From Xenopus tropicalis (lineage: Eukaryota; Chordata; Amphibia; Anura; Pipidae), in NCBI RefSeq assembly GCF_000004195.4, contig NC_030679.2, positions 26,711,712-26,775,711 on the forward strand: a stretch of 64,000 bases of DNA, written 5' to 3'. This document shows positions 11,601 to 20,059 of this stretch, piece by piece. Below the pieces are notes generated by a model. It searched no databases and was not told where the DNA came from. It was given only the letters and a program-made list of their open reading frames with translations. The translations under genes and the position numbers were made by a program. Position 1 is the first letter of the stretch, and every line of letters begins with the position of its first letter.

Positions 11601-12465
11601 CCAAAAGCTCACGAACCGCCAGCCCCAAGTAGGTGTTAATATTTGCACAGACTAATGCGATATTTAGCGCGTTTAACGCTTCGTATGTGTTTGTGAATCA
11701 TGCTTTAGGTTTATTTCTACGTGCGAATTAACGCAATGTGTTAAAAATAATGCGATATGCGTTTTAACGCGTGTGAAATAACTTTGACGAATCGGGCGTT
11801 ATTTATCGTGTGCTTTTTAACGCAAAAAAGCATGCGATAAGCGTTATCGCACTTTAGTGAATCAACCCCTATATGTTTTGGGTGAACAACCCCTTTAAAT
11901 CTATTATTATATACTAAATTCTGCATCAAGTGCCATCATTTATTTTACCACTGACAAAATATCATTTTCTTGTATTGCTTTACAGGTAGTCAATGCAGAT
12001 TTACAGCAAGTGAAAGAAGCCACAGCAGATTCGTTTGATCCCCTCTCCAGCCCATTTTCATCTGTATTTCTCTCACAACTGATAAGGATCTTACATGAGA
12101 CTTGTGCAAAAGGATCAACATCACAAACCACACGCTACCTTTTGGGCATACCAAGATTTGTTGTTACGGTTAGTCACATCTTCCAGTACCGTCAAAGTTC
12201 ATACAGGAAACAAGAGGGGTTTTTTTTTCTTTTCCCTTTAATGTCAACAACCATTTTCATTCGTATAGAAATTTATTTTTTGTTTAAATATTCAGTTTCA
12301 ACTCCCAAGTGAGGTATTTACCTCTGTCTCTGCATCGGTTGTGGCATTTCATCTAAATAAAGTGTGGCTTTATAGTTTCAGCAATATAAACGGACAAGCG
12401 TAGAGAGAAATCCTACAAGAACCTTTGGTTCAGAGACACAGGATATAGGCAATGCTGTCTTTTAA
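129..12465 (+). CDS. Gene A: 3' part of an unrecognised multi-exon protein gene
   Basis: Four exons join with consistent phases: 129-257, 872-1020, 11986-12168 and 12382-12465, ending in TAA. Each acceptor follows a pyrimidine-rich tract (for example the run before 129 ending CCTCCAG), and each intron starts GT. Exon 1 ends with G and exon 2 begins AT, giving an Asp codon in DPDYDKSYTYIF; the later junctions are phase 0. The visible C-terminal part is about 181 residues. It has a basic stretch (HHHKNKTITKKRNR), a segment beginning NVTFSQQSMRK, a mixed helix-like exon (QLIRILHETCAKGS) and a polar tail ending QDIGNAVF. I see no signal peptide, membrane segment or known catalytic motif. The 5' exons lie left of the window, and small exons inside the 11-kb third intron could have been missed. 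I do not recognise the family. Coding status is inferred from splice sites and phase alone. Confidence 0.68.
481..780 (-). mobile_element. MITE, ACAGGTATGGGATCC family (called M1 here), diverged copy
   Basis: Inverted copy of the commonest repeat in the window, starting near TATGGCATCTGTTATCC and ending GGATCCTATACCTGT. It lies in the gene A intron between exons 129-257 and 872-1020. It has no coding capacity. Confidence 0.85.
1442..1788. mobile_element. T2-type MITE fragment with terminal hairpin
   Basis: The right end reads ..CTTTCCTTCTCCTTTAA, the reverse of the TTAAAGGAGAAGGAAAG end seen again at 14504. Next to it, 1723-1742 and 1752-1771 form a hairpin with about 20-bp arms (TACAATCACTGGGG and its complement). 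The left limit is approximate. Confidence 0.6.
1800..4137. other. Intronic sequence, no gene seen
   Basis: AT-rich DNA inside the long intron of gene A. Short open frames on both strands have no convincing splice sites or familiar motifs. I see no tandem repeat or clear transposon end here. Confidence 0.5.
4138..4990. mobile_element. MITE with GGGGCACATTTAC-type end and an expanded interior
   Basis: The left end (AGGGGCACATTCATAAAAG) matches the family seen complete at 19567-19922. Flank segments rich in CGAAAAT, GTCACGA and CGGATCG also match that copy. The right end is diverged. The middle is occupied by the 52-bp array. Confidence 0.65.
4318..4790. repeat. 52-bp tandem array, about nine units
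   Basis: Units start GACTTTCCTTGGGCCAGG and contain GGAGCTGCAGAGTGCCATTG followed by AGCCCTATGGGA. Starts fall at 4318, 4370, 4422, 4474 and so on, with only scattered changes between units. The array lies wholly inside the MITE at 4138-4990. Confidence 0.93.
5030..5216. mobile_element. Fragment of a GGTTGCCACC-ended dispersed element
   Basis: It ends CAGGTGGCAACCCTAGG and contains GGTCAAAACCAGAC. It resembles the elements at 19467-20056 and 59908-60130, which share the TGGTTTTGAC/GTCAAAACCA core. Confidence 0.5.
5740..6262. repeat. 34-bp minisatellite inside the hAT element
   Basis: The unit is TGCCATACTCTGCC + TTCCCTACCCTGCCTGTGTG, about 15 copies, with TTCCC changing to TGCCC in the second half. 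Because 34 is not a multiple of 3, all three forward frames stay open, which explains the long Cys/Leu/Pro-rich reading frames here. They are not genes. Confidence 0.95.
6463..6660. repeat. Direct duplication of about 95 bp inside the hAT element
   Basis: Two near-identical units start TACAGCCTGAGCCTGAGG and contain CCAATGCAGGGGGTGAACAA and ACATTTTAAACAATACAGAG. A third partial unit starts near 6651. Confidence 0.85.
6904..7426. mobile_element. T2-type (TTAA) MITE
   Basis: It begins TTAAAGGGGACCTGTCACCC and ends GGGTGACAGGTCCACTTTAA, an inverted repeat with TTAA at each outer edge. A TTAA target and AAAGG ends fit the T2/Kolobok group known in Xenopus. It carries no gene. Confidence 0.85.
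7423..7832. mobile_element. Second T2-type MITE abutting the first
   Basis: It begins TTAAAGGGGTTGTTAATC and ends GGTGAACCACCCCTTTT. The inner segments ATTATTTAGCTTTTTG and TTGGTTGCTAGG match the copy at 15191-15520. The left TTAA is shared with the right end of the preceding element. Confidence 0.8.
8060..8215 (+). mobile_element. Diverged fragment of the M1 MITE
   Basis: GGATCCCTTATCTGTAAA followed by CCCAGAAAGCTCTGAATTAC is recognisable as the 5' part of the M1 family. The rest is worn. Confidence 0.45.
8365..9110. repeat. GATA/GACA microsatellite array
   Basis: Long GATA runs at 8399-8620 are interrupted at intervals by GATGATA. They grade into GATA/GACA mixes with an imperfect higher-order unit (GATATGAAGCTAGATAGA appears several times up to 9030). 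Opposite-strand frames read as Ser/Ile/Tyr/Leu repeats and are not genes. Confidence 0.97.
9175..10775. other. Intronic sequence, no gene seen
   Basis: Mixed-composition DNA. Open frames on both strands at 10165-10765 lack convincing splice sites. I cannot assign them. Confidence 0.4.
10777..11055 (+). pseudogene. Possible L1/Tx1-like reverse-transcriptase tail fragment
   Basis: The frame contains NTCIYLDISIYKDS and an Asn/Leu-rich stretch, loosely like the 'YLG..I' segment after the palm domain of L1-type reverse transcriptases. The similarity is weak and no catalytic FADD box is present. Confidence 0.2.
11263..11869. mobile_element. Palindromic MITE with GGGGTTGATTC ends
   Basis: The left end GGGGTTGATTCTCTAAAGTG is mirrored on the right by CACTTTAGTGAATCAACCCC. 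The interior is rich in TTAACGC and GCGATA words on both strands. It is related to the element at 33651-33962. It lies about 115 bp upstream of a gene A exon. Confidence 0.85.
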
Positions 12466-12469
12466 ATAG

Positions 12470-12805
12470 CTCCTACATATAAACAGTTTCCTTCAAGTCT
12501 GTGACCAAGGTGTTTACTTTCTCTTATAAATGAAACTGCTTCCTATTTACACTAATTCAACAGGCAGCTGGTTATGTGGCCCTCTACATACAAAATACAG
12601 TGAAGCCCCTATTTAAACTTGTGAAATAGTAAGTTAGGTTGAAAAAAAGACATACATCCATCAAGTTCAAGTTCATTTTATGCATATACAGCTAACTGAT
12701 CCAGAGGAAGGCAAAAAAAACCTAATTTGAACCCTCTCCAATTTGCCCCAGAAGGGAAAAAATTCCTTCCTGATTCCAAGATGGCAATCGGACCAGTCCC
12801 TGGAT
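12470..12805. mobile_element. Gene A 3' flank and a dispersed repeat end
   Basis: 12470-12600 follows the gene A stop codon and shows no clear poly(A) signal. From about 12640 a frog dispersed repeat is recognisable (CCAGAGGAAGGCAAAAA, ATTCCTTCCTGATTCCAAG). A relative of it occurs at 41690-41790. It runs straight into the 41-bp array. Confidence 0.5.
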
Positions 12806-13825
12806 CAACTTGTACTAACAGCTATCCCCCATACCCCTGTATTCCCTCACTTGTACTGAGAGCTATCCCCCATACCCCTGTATTCCCTCACTTGTACTGA
12901 GAGCTATCTCCCCTACCCCTGTATTCCCTCACTTGTACTGAGAGCTATCTCCCATAACCCTGTATTCCCTCACTTGTACTGAGAGCTATCCCCCATACCC
13001 CTGTATTCCCTCACTTGTACTGAGAGCTATCTCCCATACCCCTGTATTCCCTCACTTGTACTGAGAGCTATCTCCCCTACCCCTGTATTCCCTCACTTGT
13101 ACTGAGAGCTATCTCCCCTACCCCTGTATTCCCTCACTTGTACTGAGAGCTATCTCCCCTACCCCTGTATTCCCTCACTTGTACTGAGAGCTATCTCCCA
13201 TACCCCTGTATTCCCTCACTTGTACTGAGAGCTATCTCCCATAACCCTGTATTCCCTCACTTGTACTGAGAGCTATCTCCCATACCCCTGTATTCCCTCA
13301 CTTGTACTGAGAGCTATCTCCCCTACCCCTGTATTCCCTCACTTGTACTGAGAGCTATCTCCCATAACCCTGTATTCCCTCACTTGTACTGAGAGCTATC
13401 TCCCATAACCCTGTATTCCCTCACTTGTACTGAGAGCTATCTCCCTACCCCTGTATTCCCTCACTTGTACTGAGAGCTATCCCCCCTACCCCTGTATTCC
13501 CTCACTTGTACTGAGAGCTATCTCCCATAACCCTGTATTCCCTCACTTGTACTGAGAGCTATCTCCCTACCCCTGTATTCCCTCACTTGTACTGAGAGCT
13601 ATCTCCCATACCCCTGTATTCCCTCACTTGTACTGAGAGCTATCTCCCATAACCCTGTATTCCCTCACTTGTACTGAGAGCTATCTCCCTTCCCCTGTAT
13701 TCCCTCACTTGTACTGAGAGCTATCCCCCCTACCCCTGTATTCCCTCACTTGTACTGAGAGCTATCTCCCCTACCCCTGTATTCCCTCACTTGTACTGAG
13801 AGCTATCCCCCCTACCCCTGTATTC
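12806..13825. repeat. 41-bp minisatellite, about 25 units
   Basis: The unit is TGTATTCCCTCACTTGTACT + GAGAGCTATCTCCCATACCCC, with the variable part near CCCCATA/CCCCTA/CCCATAA. A few units are 40 bp (CTCCCTACC). Homogeneity is high, suggesting recent expansion. Confidence 0.95.
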
Positions 13826-13829
13826 CCCT

Positions 13830-14500
13830 GTAAACCCAATAGGGCTGTTCTGCCCCCAATAAGGGGTAATTATATCTTAGTTGGGATCAAGTACAGGTAC
13901 TGTTTTATTATTACAGAGAAAAGGGAATCATTTAACCATTAAATAAACCCAATAGGGCTGTTCTGCCCCCAATAAGGATTAATTATATCTTAGTTGGGAT
14001 CAAGTACAGGTACTGTTTTATTATTACAGGGTAAAGGGAATCATTTAACCATGAAATAAACCCAATAGGACTGTTCTGCCCCAATAAGGGGTAATTATAT
14101 CTTAGTTGGGATCAAGTACAGGTACTGTTTTATTATTACAGGGAAAAGGGAATCATTTAACCATTAAATAAACCCAATAGGGCTGTTCTGCCCCCAATAA
14201 GGGGTAATTATATCTTAGTTGGGATCAAGTGCAAGGTACTGTTTTATTATTACAGGGAAAAGGGAATCATTTAACCATTAAATAAACCCAATAGGGCTGT
14301 TCTGCCCCCAATAAGGGGTAATTATATCTTAGTTGGGATCAAGTGCAAGGTACTGTTTTATTATTACAGAGGAAAATGGTTTTTGTTGTTTTTTTTTATT
14401 TGAATTGTTTTATTAAAATGTACTATGGGAGATGATCTTCCCTTGAAAAAATCAGAACTCTCTGCATAACAGGTTTACAGATAACAGATTCCATACCTGT
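13830..14500 (-). mobile_element. M1 MITE carrying 113-bp tandem units (about 4.5 copies)
   Basis: Units contain CCCAATAGGGCTGTTCTGCC, AAGGGGTAATTATATCTTAG and ACTGTTTTATTATTACAG. The array ends in a normal M1 terminus at 14490-14500 (CCATACCTGT). The opposite end is lost against the 41-bp array. The same unit recurs at 25497-25786 and 32671-33235. Confidence 0.9.
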
Positions 14501-14503
14501 ACT

Positions 14504-14760
14504 TTAAAGGAGAAGGAAAGGTAAAAACGAATTAAGGTCTATGTAAATACAGCCATAAGCACTCACAGAAACGCTGAGTTCTCTGTCAAAAGAAACAGGA
14601 TTTCTTGTCTGTTTTCCTGTGCCAGAGACACGCAGCTCTCTCCTCTCCTCTACTGCTCCCCCCTCCCTTAAGAATGCTAAGAACTCCCCCCCTTAGGAAT
14701 GTGGATCTGAGCCAATGAGCAGGAAGCTTCCTCATTGTCTTATAAACTGAGCATGTACAC
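14504..14760 (+). mobile_element. T2-type MITE, left part
   Basis: It starts TTAAAGGAGAAGGAAAGG directly after the M1 terminus. The right end is unclear. Confidence 0.6.
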
Positions 14761-14771
14761 TGGTCTGGGTG

Positions 14772-14911
14772 TAATAAAAGGTTGCGTAAAGGCAGTAAGT
14801 CATAGCAACCAATAACATATTTGCTTTTAAACAGGTGTTTAGGAAATGCTACTTGCTGATTAGTTACTATGGGTTACTGTTCCTTGCCAAATGTAGTGCC
14901 TTTTATTACAT
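14772..14911. mobile_element. Palindromic MITE (TAATAAAAGG ends), diverged
   Basis: Inverted sequences around CATAGCAACCAAT and ATTAGTTACTATGGGTTACT. It is the same family as 15706-15853, with the outer end CCTTTTATTACA. Confidence 0.6.
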
Positions 14912-15024
14912 AGGGGGGAGTCAGTTAACAGTGATCCATTCTGTGCCTTGCATTATTGTATATCACTGTTCCTTCAGAAACATGCACAGCTAGGGCACAG
15001 ATTCTTGGAAACCAGCAATGCCAT

Positions 15025-15177
15025 CTTTTTTTATTATTATTTTTACAAACAAATAGGAAATCATTATTTAAAAATTTGAATTATTTGATTCAAATAGAGT
15101 CTATGGGAGATTGCCTTCACGTAATTTGGAATTTTCTGAATAACAGGCTTCCAGATAATGGATCCTATATCTGTATG
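15025..15177 (-). mobile_element. M1 MITE, one end only
   Basis: Contains GAGTCTATGGGAGATTGCC, ATAACAGGCTTCCAGATAAT and the end GGATCCTATATCTGT. Confidence 0.8.
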
Positions 15178-15190
15178 ATGTATATGTGTT

Positions 15191-15520
15191 AAGTATAAGT
15201 GCTTTTCTTAGACAATTTTTTACTATTTATGATTTTTTAATTATTTAGCTTTTCCTTGAGCAGTTTGGAATCTCAGCAGTTATCTGGTTGCTGTGGTCTG
15301 GTTCACCCTAGCAACCAGGCAGTGGTTTAAATGTAAAGTAAACATAATAATAAAGTTGTAACCTCAAAGAACAGTTGCTTTTTGTCTGCTCGGGTCAGTG
15401 ACCCATCTGAAAAGTAGGAAAAAGCCAGAGGAAGAAGGTCAATTACAAAAAAGCTATAATAAACAAAAGAATAAGGCCAGCTGAATAGTTGCCTAGAGTG
15501 CACGGGTGCTTGGCTCACCC
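15191..15520. mobile_element. T2-type MITE, diverged relative of 7423-7832
   Basis: Shares AATTATTTAGCTTTTCCTTG, CTGGTTGCTGTGG and CACCCTAGCAACCAGGCAG with the earlier copy. The ends are worn. Confidence 0.65.
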
Positions 15521-15705
15521 CCAGAAATAACCCTTGATAAGCTTTCTGATCTCATTGCTTCAGCAATGCCATTGTATTAAGAGCTTGAAATCCAAGTATT
15601 TCTAACAGTGGATTTCAAATAGGATCTCAGCTACTTTGATCCAGGGGTGTTTTGGTGGGAGGCGCATTGGACCAATTGAAGAACAGAATCTCCAGTTCAA
15701 ACAAA

Positions 15706-15853
15706 AAATTTTGGCCGTTAGTTTGCCCAGGAGCAGTAACCCATAGCATCCAATCAGCAGGTAGAATTCACCGGTCACCTGTTTGAAAGCAAACATCTTA
15801 TTGGTTGCTATGGGTTACTGCTCCTGGGCAAACTTAGTACCTTTTATTACATA
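15706..15853. mobile_element. Palindromic MITE with 28-bp inner arms
   Basis: The arm GTTTGCCCAGGAGCAGTAAC + CCATAGCA is answered by TGCTATGGG + TTACTGCTCCTGGGCAAAC. The right end is CCTTTTATTACAT. Confidence 0.8.
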
Positions 15854-16439
15854 TGGGAGTGTTAATGTCACCAAACCTGGTAAATTGCTGCACTGTGTTG
15901 TCTAAGGCAGGGTTCTCACCTTGCCTTATGGCAGGATTTGCTCCAATATAGTCTGAACTCTTTTGTCATAAGCGTATACTCAGTTGAGAGTGACAGAATG
16001 TTCTACCTGAGGGTACCATAGTGTTTTCAAATGCCAAATGTGCCATGGGTTTATTGTTTCATGAGAATGAATTAATAAGGCAGCCATTCACATTGTGACC
16101 CATCGGTGTGTGGTCCGAATGTACAGCCAGTGAAAGATGTTTGAATACAGTGTAAGATAATAGCAAGATGTTCCCTTTTTATTCAAAAAATCTCATTTAA
16201 AATGTCTGATATTTGCACTCAGGCAAACAATTGTATTTATTTTTACTTTTGTGGTGGTTTGGGCTCCTTCTGTAACCTCTTTTTATTTGTCTACATGCAA
16301 CTTTGAAGTGGCCAGGGGTGAAAGTAATCTGTGTATCCAGCTGAACTGTGTTCCAATGTTATCAGCTTCCAGTTCTAATAGGAACAGCAACAGCAAGTGA
16401 GAAACCACAGGTTCATGAAACTAAGGTGTGAAGTATCTA
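15854..16439. other. No gene seen
   Basis: Unremarkable intergenic DNA between convergent genes A and B. No repeat family or exon is recognised. Confidence 0.4.
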
Positions 16440-17060
16440 GTAGCATTAAGTCTAAAACAACTGGACTTTTCTGAGTTTTTCTTGAAAACGTTTCACCACT
16501 CATCCGAGTGGCTTCTTCAGTTCAAGTGACTGGTAGGGAATTCCCCGGTATTTAAACCCTTGAGGGTAGTACAGTCACAGACATCCAATCACAATGGTTC
16601 CATTGAACTTGTTCAGTTAGGTGTTAGCTGAAACTGACAGGTGTAAGAAGGTATGATCCAATCACAATGGTACCATGATTATAATTGATGCAGGTGTTAA
16701 TCCTTCAAAGTACATGACTGGAAGTGTGAACTGTTGTGAAACCGCCGGGGTAAGGATGTCAAAGCGGCATTGTATGTTGGTGACAAGCGGTGTTGCAGGC
16801 CCCCTCCTCTGTTCAGGGATGTACTTTGGTTTTGGGTCTTTACTGCAAGCCTATTCTTGTGGCTCCTTTTCACTTTAGGGTGGCATTTTTGGACCACTTG
16901 TACGGTACTGGTGGTCCAGGAGCAAGTCCGAAAACCAGTGCTCAAAAAATAGATGAATCTAACTGTTGACCAGACATCCTGTTCAACCCTAATGTACGCC
17001 TTACTTCTTAGCTCTTGACAAATACACTTTTGAAGAAAAGACACATGATCCAGGTATCAC
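16440..17060 (-). mobile_element. Probable Penelope-like retroelement fragment (terminal region)
   Basis: The call rests mainly on the hammerhead-like motif at 16481-16526, of the kind known from the terminal repeats of Penelope-like elements. A further clue is a duplicated phrase CCAATCACAATGG (16586 and 16660). No reverse-transcriptase or GIY-YIG domain is readable. Limits are approximate. Confidence 0.4.
16481..16526 (-). ncRNA. Hammerhead-ribozyme-like motif
   Basis: On the minus strand the parts occur in hammerhead order. Helix I 5' strand CTTGAA (16526-16521) is followed by core CTGAAGA (16520-16514). Helix II is GCCACTC-GGAT-GAGTGGT (16512-16495), then GAAAC (16494-16490), GTT, and helix I 3' strand TTCAAG (16486-16481), an exact complement of CTTGAA. 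All conserved core positions (CUGANGA, GAAA) are present. Oddities: one extra A between core and helix II, and helix III reduced to the palindrome ACGT, which would favour a dimeric form. Cleavage is not demonstrated. Confidence 0.55.
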
Positions 17061-17563
17061 CCAACACGTGTGCTCACCTATCCAGCCTGCTGAAATGCAG
17101 GACATTTATGGAGCAATACTCTATAGAGCTTTATTCCATTATAACACAAAAGAGCCATGAATACCCTGTAAATTTTATTCTTATAAACACATAATGCACT
17201 GAAACTTGTAAAATATAAGGATATTAAAAGTCACCTCCATGACCTGTATAAAACTACTCGGCCTTTGGCCTTGTGCTTTTATATGGACACAAAACTTTCT
17301 ATACATCAGGGACACAACGTTATTAATAATGTAAGACACATTGCAGTAAAACATTGTGTTAAAGAGTCACATATTTTTTTTAAAATGACTATCAAAGCCC
17401 CTTTCAGCCTGACTTTCCATAAAACTGAGCAGCAGTGTTCTCCTGAGAACCTGTAATCTGGAACCTCAACTGCTGAAACTCAACCATCATTGCCCACCAT
17501 CACTTACTTACAGTATCATACAATTCCAACACTTCATCTATACCAGCGGTCACCCACCTTAGG
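17061..17563. other. No gene seen
   Basis: AT-rich intergenic sequence without recognised features. Confidence 0.4.
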
Positions 17564-17571
17564 GCTTAAAC

Positions 17572-17696
17572 CAGGGGTGCCCAGACTTTTTGCCCCGACG
17601 ATCGACTTTTGACTCCTCCCTCCTCCTCCCCACAGTCCATAAGAAATTCGCGGGGGATCGACTGGTGAACCGCGATCACCGTTTTGCCCACCCCTG
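17572..17696. mobile_element. Short hAT MITE with 8-bp target duplication
   Basis: The ends are CAGGGGTGCCCAGACTTTT and GTTTTGCCCACCCCTG. The target duplication GCTTAAAC lies at 17564-17571 and 17697-17704. It is 125 bp long with a hairpin-like inside (GACGATCGAC, GATCGAC). Confidence 0.92.
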
Positions 17697-18037
17697 GCTT
17701 AAACCATCTAAGCTGACATATCAGCATTGATCATCCCCTGAAAAACAGACATGGAAGTGCTAAAGCTGTGAGATCAGCTATGACTATTTTCCTTACCTAT
17801 CCCACAAATTTAAACTGGTGTATCCCAACCCCTTCAAGGCCCCATAAGTGACAACTAGAAAAACAGAAAGCAATAAAAACTACAACTGTTTTCTAGGGAG
17901 GACTGATGAAACCTTTCTTTGTACTTCCCTGCCTAAAATGATACAAGAGCTATGCCCAATCAAAAACCAAACTCCACCCACCCTCCTTACTTAATTAACC
18001 TATATGCTGCTACTGAGGCTGAGCCTGGTTCTTTAGT

Positions 18038-18419
18038 ACAGGTATGGGATCCCTTATCGGGAAACCCGTTATCCAGAAAGCCCCAAATCACAGGTATGGG
18101 ATCCCTTATCCGGAAACCCGTTATCCAGAAAGCTCCGAATTACGGAAAGCCGCCTCCCATAGACTCCAATTTAATCGAATAATTTAAAATTTTAAAACTG
18201 ATTTACTTTTTCTCTTTAGTAATAAAACAGTACCTTGTAATTGATCCAAATTAAGATATAAATAATCCTTATTGGATGCAAAACAATCCTATTGGGTTTA
18301 ATTAATGTTTTAGTGATTTTTTAGTAGATTTAAGGTTTGTAGATCCAAATTACGGAAAGATCCTTTATCTGGAATAACCTTGGTCCCGAGCATTCTGGAT
18401 AATGGGTCCTATACCTGTA
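18038..18419 (+). mobile_element. M1 MITE, full length with duplicated 5' terminus
   Basis: It starts ACAGGTATGGGATCCC, restarts the same terminus at about 18092 (ACAGGTATGGGATCCC again), and ends GGGTCCTATACCTGT. The first about 55 bp are therefore present twice. A short further M1 scrap follows to about 18495. Confidence 0.9.
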
Positions 18420-18499
18420 CAAAAAGCCCGTCTCCCATAGAATCAAACAACTGAGAATATTAAAACTGATTTCCTTTTTCTATACCTGTACTTTAATAT

Positions 18500-19460
18500 T
18501 ATAGGTTGATTCTTTGTTGTTAATTTAGTAAAACATAAAGATTTTACAATTTTACCCTTGAGACCAGGATCTCTAATTTAAAATGTTATTTGCCTTATTT
18601 GGCACGTAGGGTGTCTGCAGGCTCGAAGTGTTTCCATCACTTTCATTTTAGGCAGTATTTGTCTTCAGCGCATGAACTTTTTAAAGAAATATCAACGCAA
18701 CTGCTTTGCAAATCTGAAAGGTTTTATACTCTTCATATTACCAACCAAAAGAAAAAAAGGGCAGCTGTTATGTTAGAGACATCAAACAGATGAGCGTCAG
18801 GCTGCACGATAATAATAGGTGGTGCAGCCTTCCTGTGGCATTAGCAGCAACATCACAGAGGTTCTATTACTGGCAGAAAAACTCTGTTCTTACTCTCTCA
18901 AAGGGGCTTGGTTCCCTTTTGGCACTAGCTAAATCAAATAATTGTTTAAAAAAAGTGTAGCCTATAAGGATGTAGTAGTATAAGGACATTGTTTTGTTAA
19001 ATCTTCATTTACAGAACGTTTTGATAAAGGGGGGTTTGAGGTTTTTCACTTATTCTGTAGTCTCTTTGATTTATAATGTAAACTGAAAATCTATTATTTG
19101 TTTTGAAATGTTCAACATGCCCTTTATACAACAAAAGCCTTATCTGTAGGTTTTTAAACATTTTTTTCATTAGGGTAAAATTGCCCTCCATTGGCTTTTG
19201 TGTTATTATTGTATGAATCCCCCCTCATTCCACTGGCACACTGCATCTGTACCCTGAAAAAACTGAACCATAACTACACAATAATTACACAGTACAAGGG
19301 ACACTTACTAAACCACAACTTTCTTGGGTCAGGCAAAAAAAGCGCAACTTTTCGGAGATTTATTATGCAACTTTTCCACTGCCATTTGTGGTAGTAAGTT
19401 ATTTCATAGTTTTTAAACAAATATAACCCCTAAAAAAGAGTTTAAGTAAGTCCATACATG
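18500..19460. other. No gene seen
   Basis: Intergenic DNA. A plus-strand frame at 18590-18793 has no supporting donor site. I leave it unassigned. Confidence 0.4.
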
Positions 19461-19466
19461 TACAAC

Positions 19467-20056
19467 ATGGTTGTCACTTTTTCTGAATCAAAATCTGGAC
19501 AAAGGGGGCGGGCCTGCGACATTAGTGAGCAGGATGATGATGATGTTGGGGTGGGTCACTGACATTAGGGGGCACATTTACTAATCCACGAATCCGAATC
19601 ACAAATGGGAAAAAATCGGATTGGAAATGAAAATTTCTAAAAATCGCAAATATCACGAAAATGCTTACGAAAAAATCATATCAGTCACGATAATATCGTA
19701 TTGGCGATCCGAAAGTCACGTAATTTTCGTACCGAACAATTGTAAACAGCGGTAAAACCTTTCCGAGTTTTTCGTGCAAACGTCCGAAAAAGTCGTGCGG
19801 CGTATGAAAAAGTCGTGCGGCGAACGAAAAAGTCGTCCGGACGCCCAAAAAAAACGGCGAAAATACGCTCGGAGCGTTCACATGAACGCTCAAGCATTCG
19901 TGCTTTTGTAAATGTGCCCCTAGGGGTATGATATTGGGGGCAGGGCAATAATGTCACAAGCCCCATGGTTCAGGAGATTCTGTATATTTTTTGAACCTGC
20001 AGAAACCGCAGAAAAACCCAGGATATCTGGTTCAGAACTGGACAGGTGCCAACCAT
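19467..20056. mobile_element. GGTTGCCACC-type element interrupted by a MITE
   Basis: Ends ATGGTTGTCACTTT and AGGTGCCAACCAT are inverted to one another. The two halves flank the palindromic MITE at 19567-19922. Confidence 0.65.
19567..19922. mobile_element. Palindromic MITE with GGGGCACATTTAC ends
   Basis: Left GGGGGCACATTTACTAATCC and right TTTTGTAAATGTGCCCC. The inside is rich in CGAAAAA and TCGTGCGG words. It is the undisrupted relative of 4138-4990 and lacks the 52-bp array. Confidence 0.87.
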
Positions 20057-20059
20057 ATG

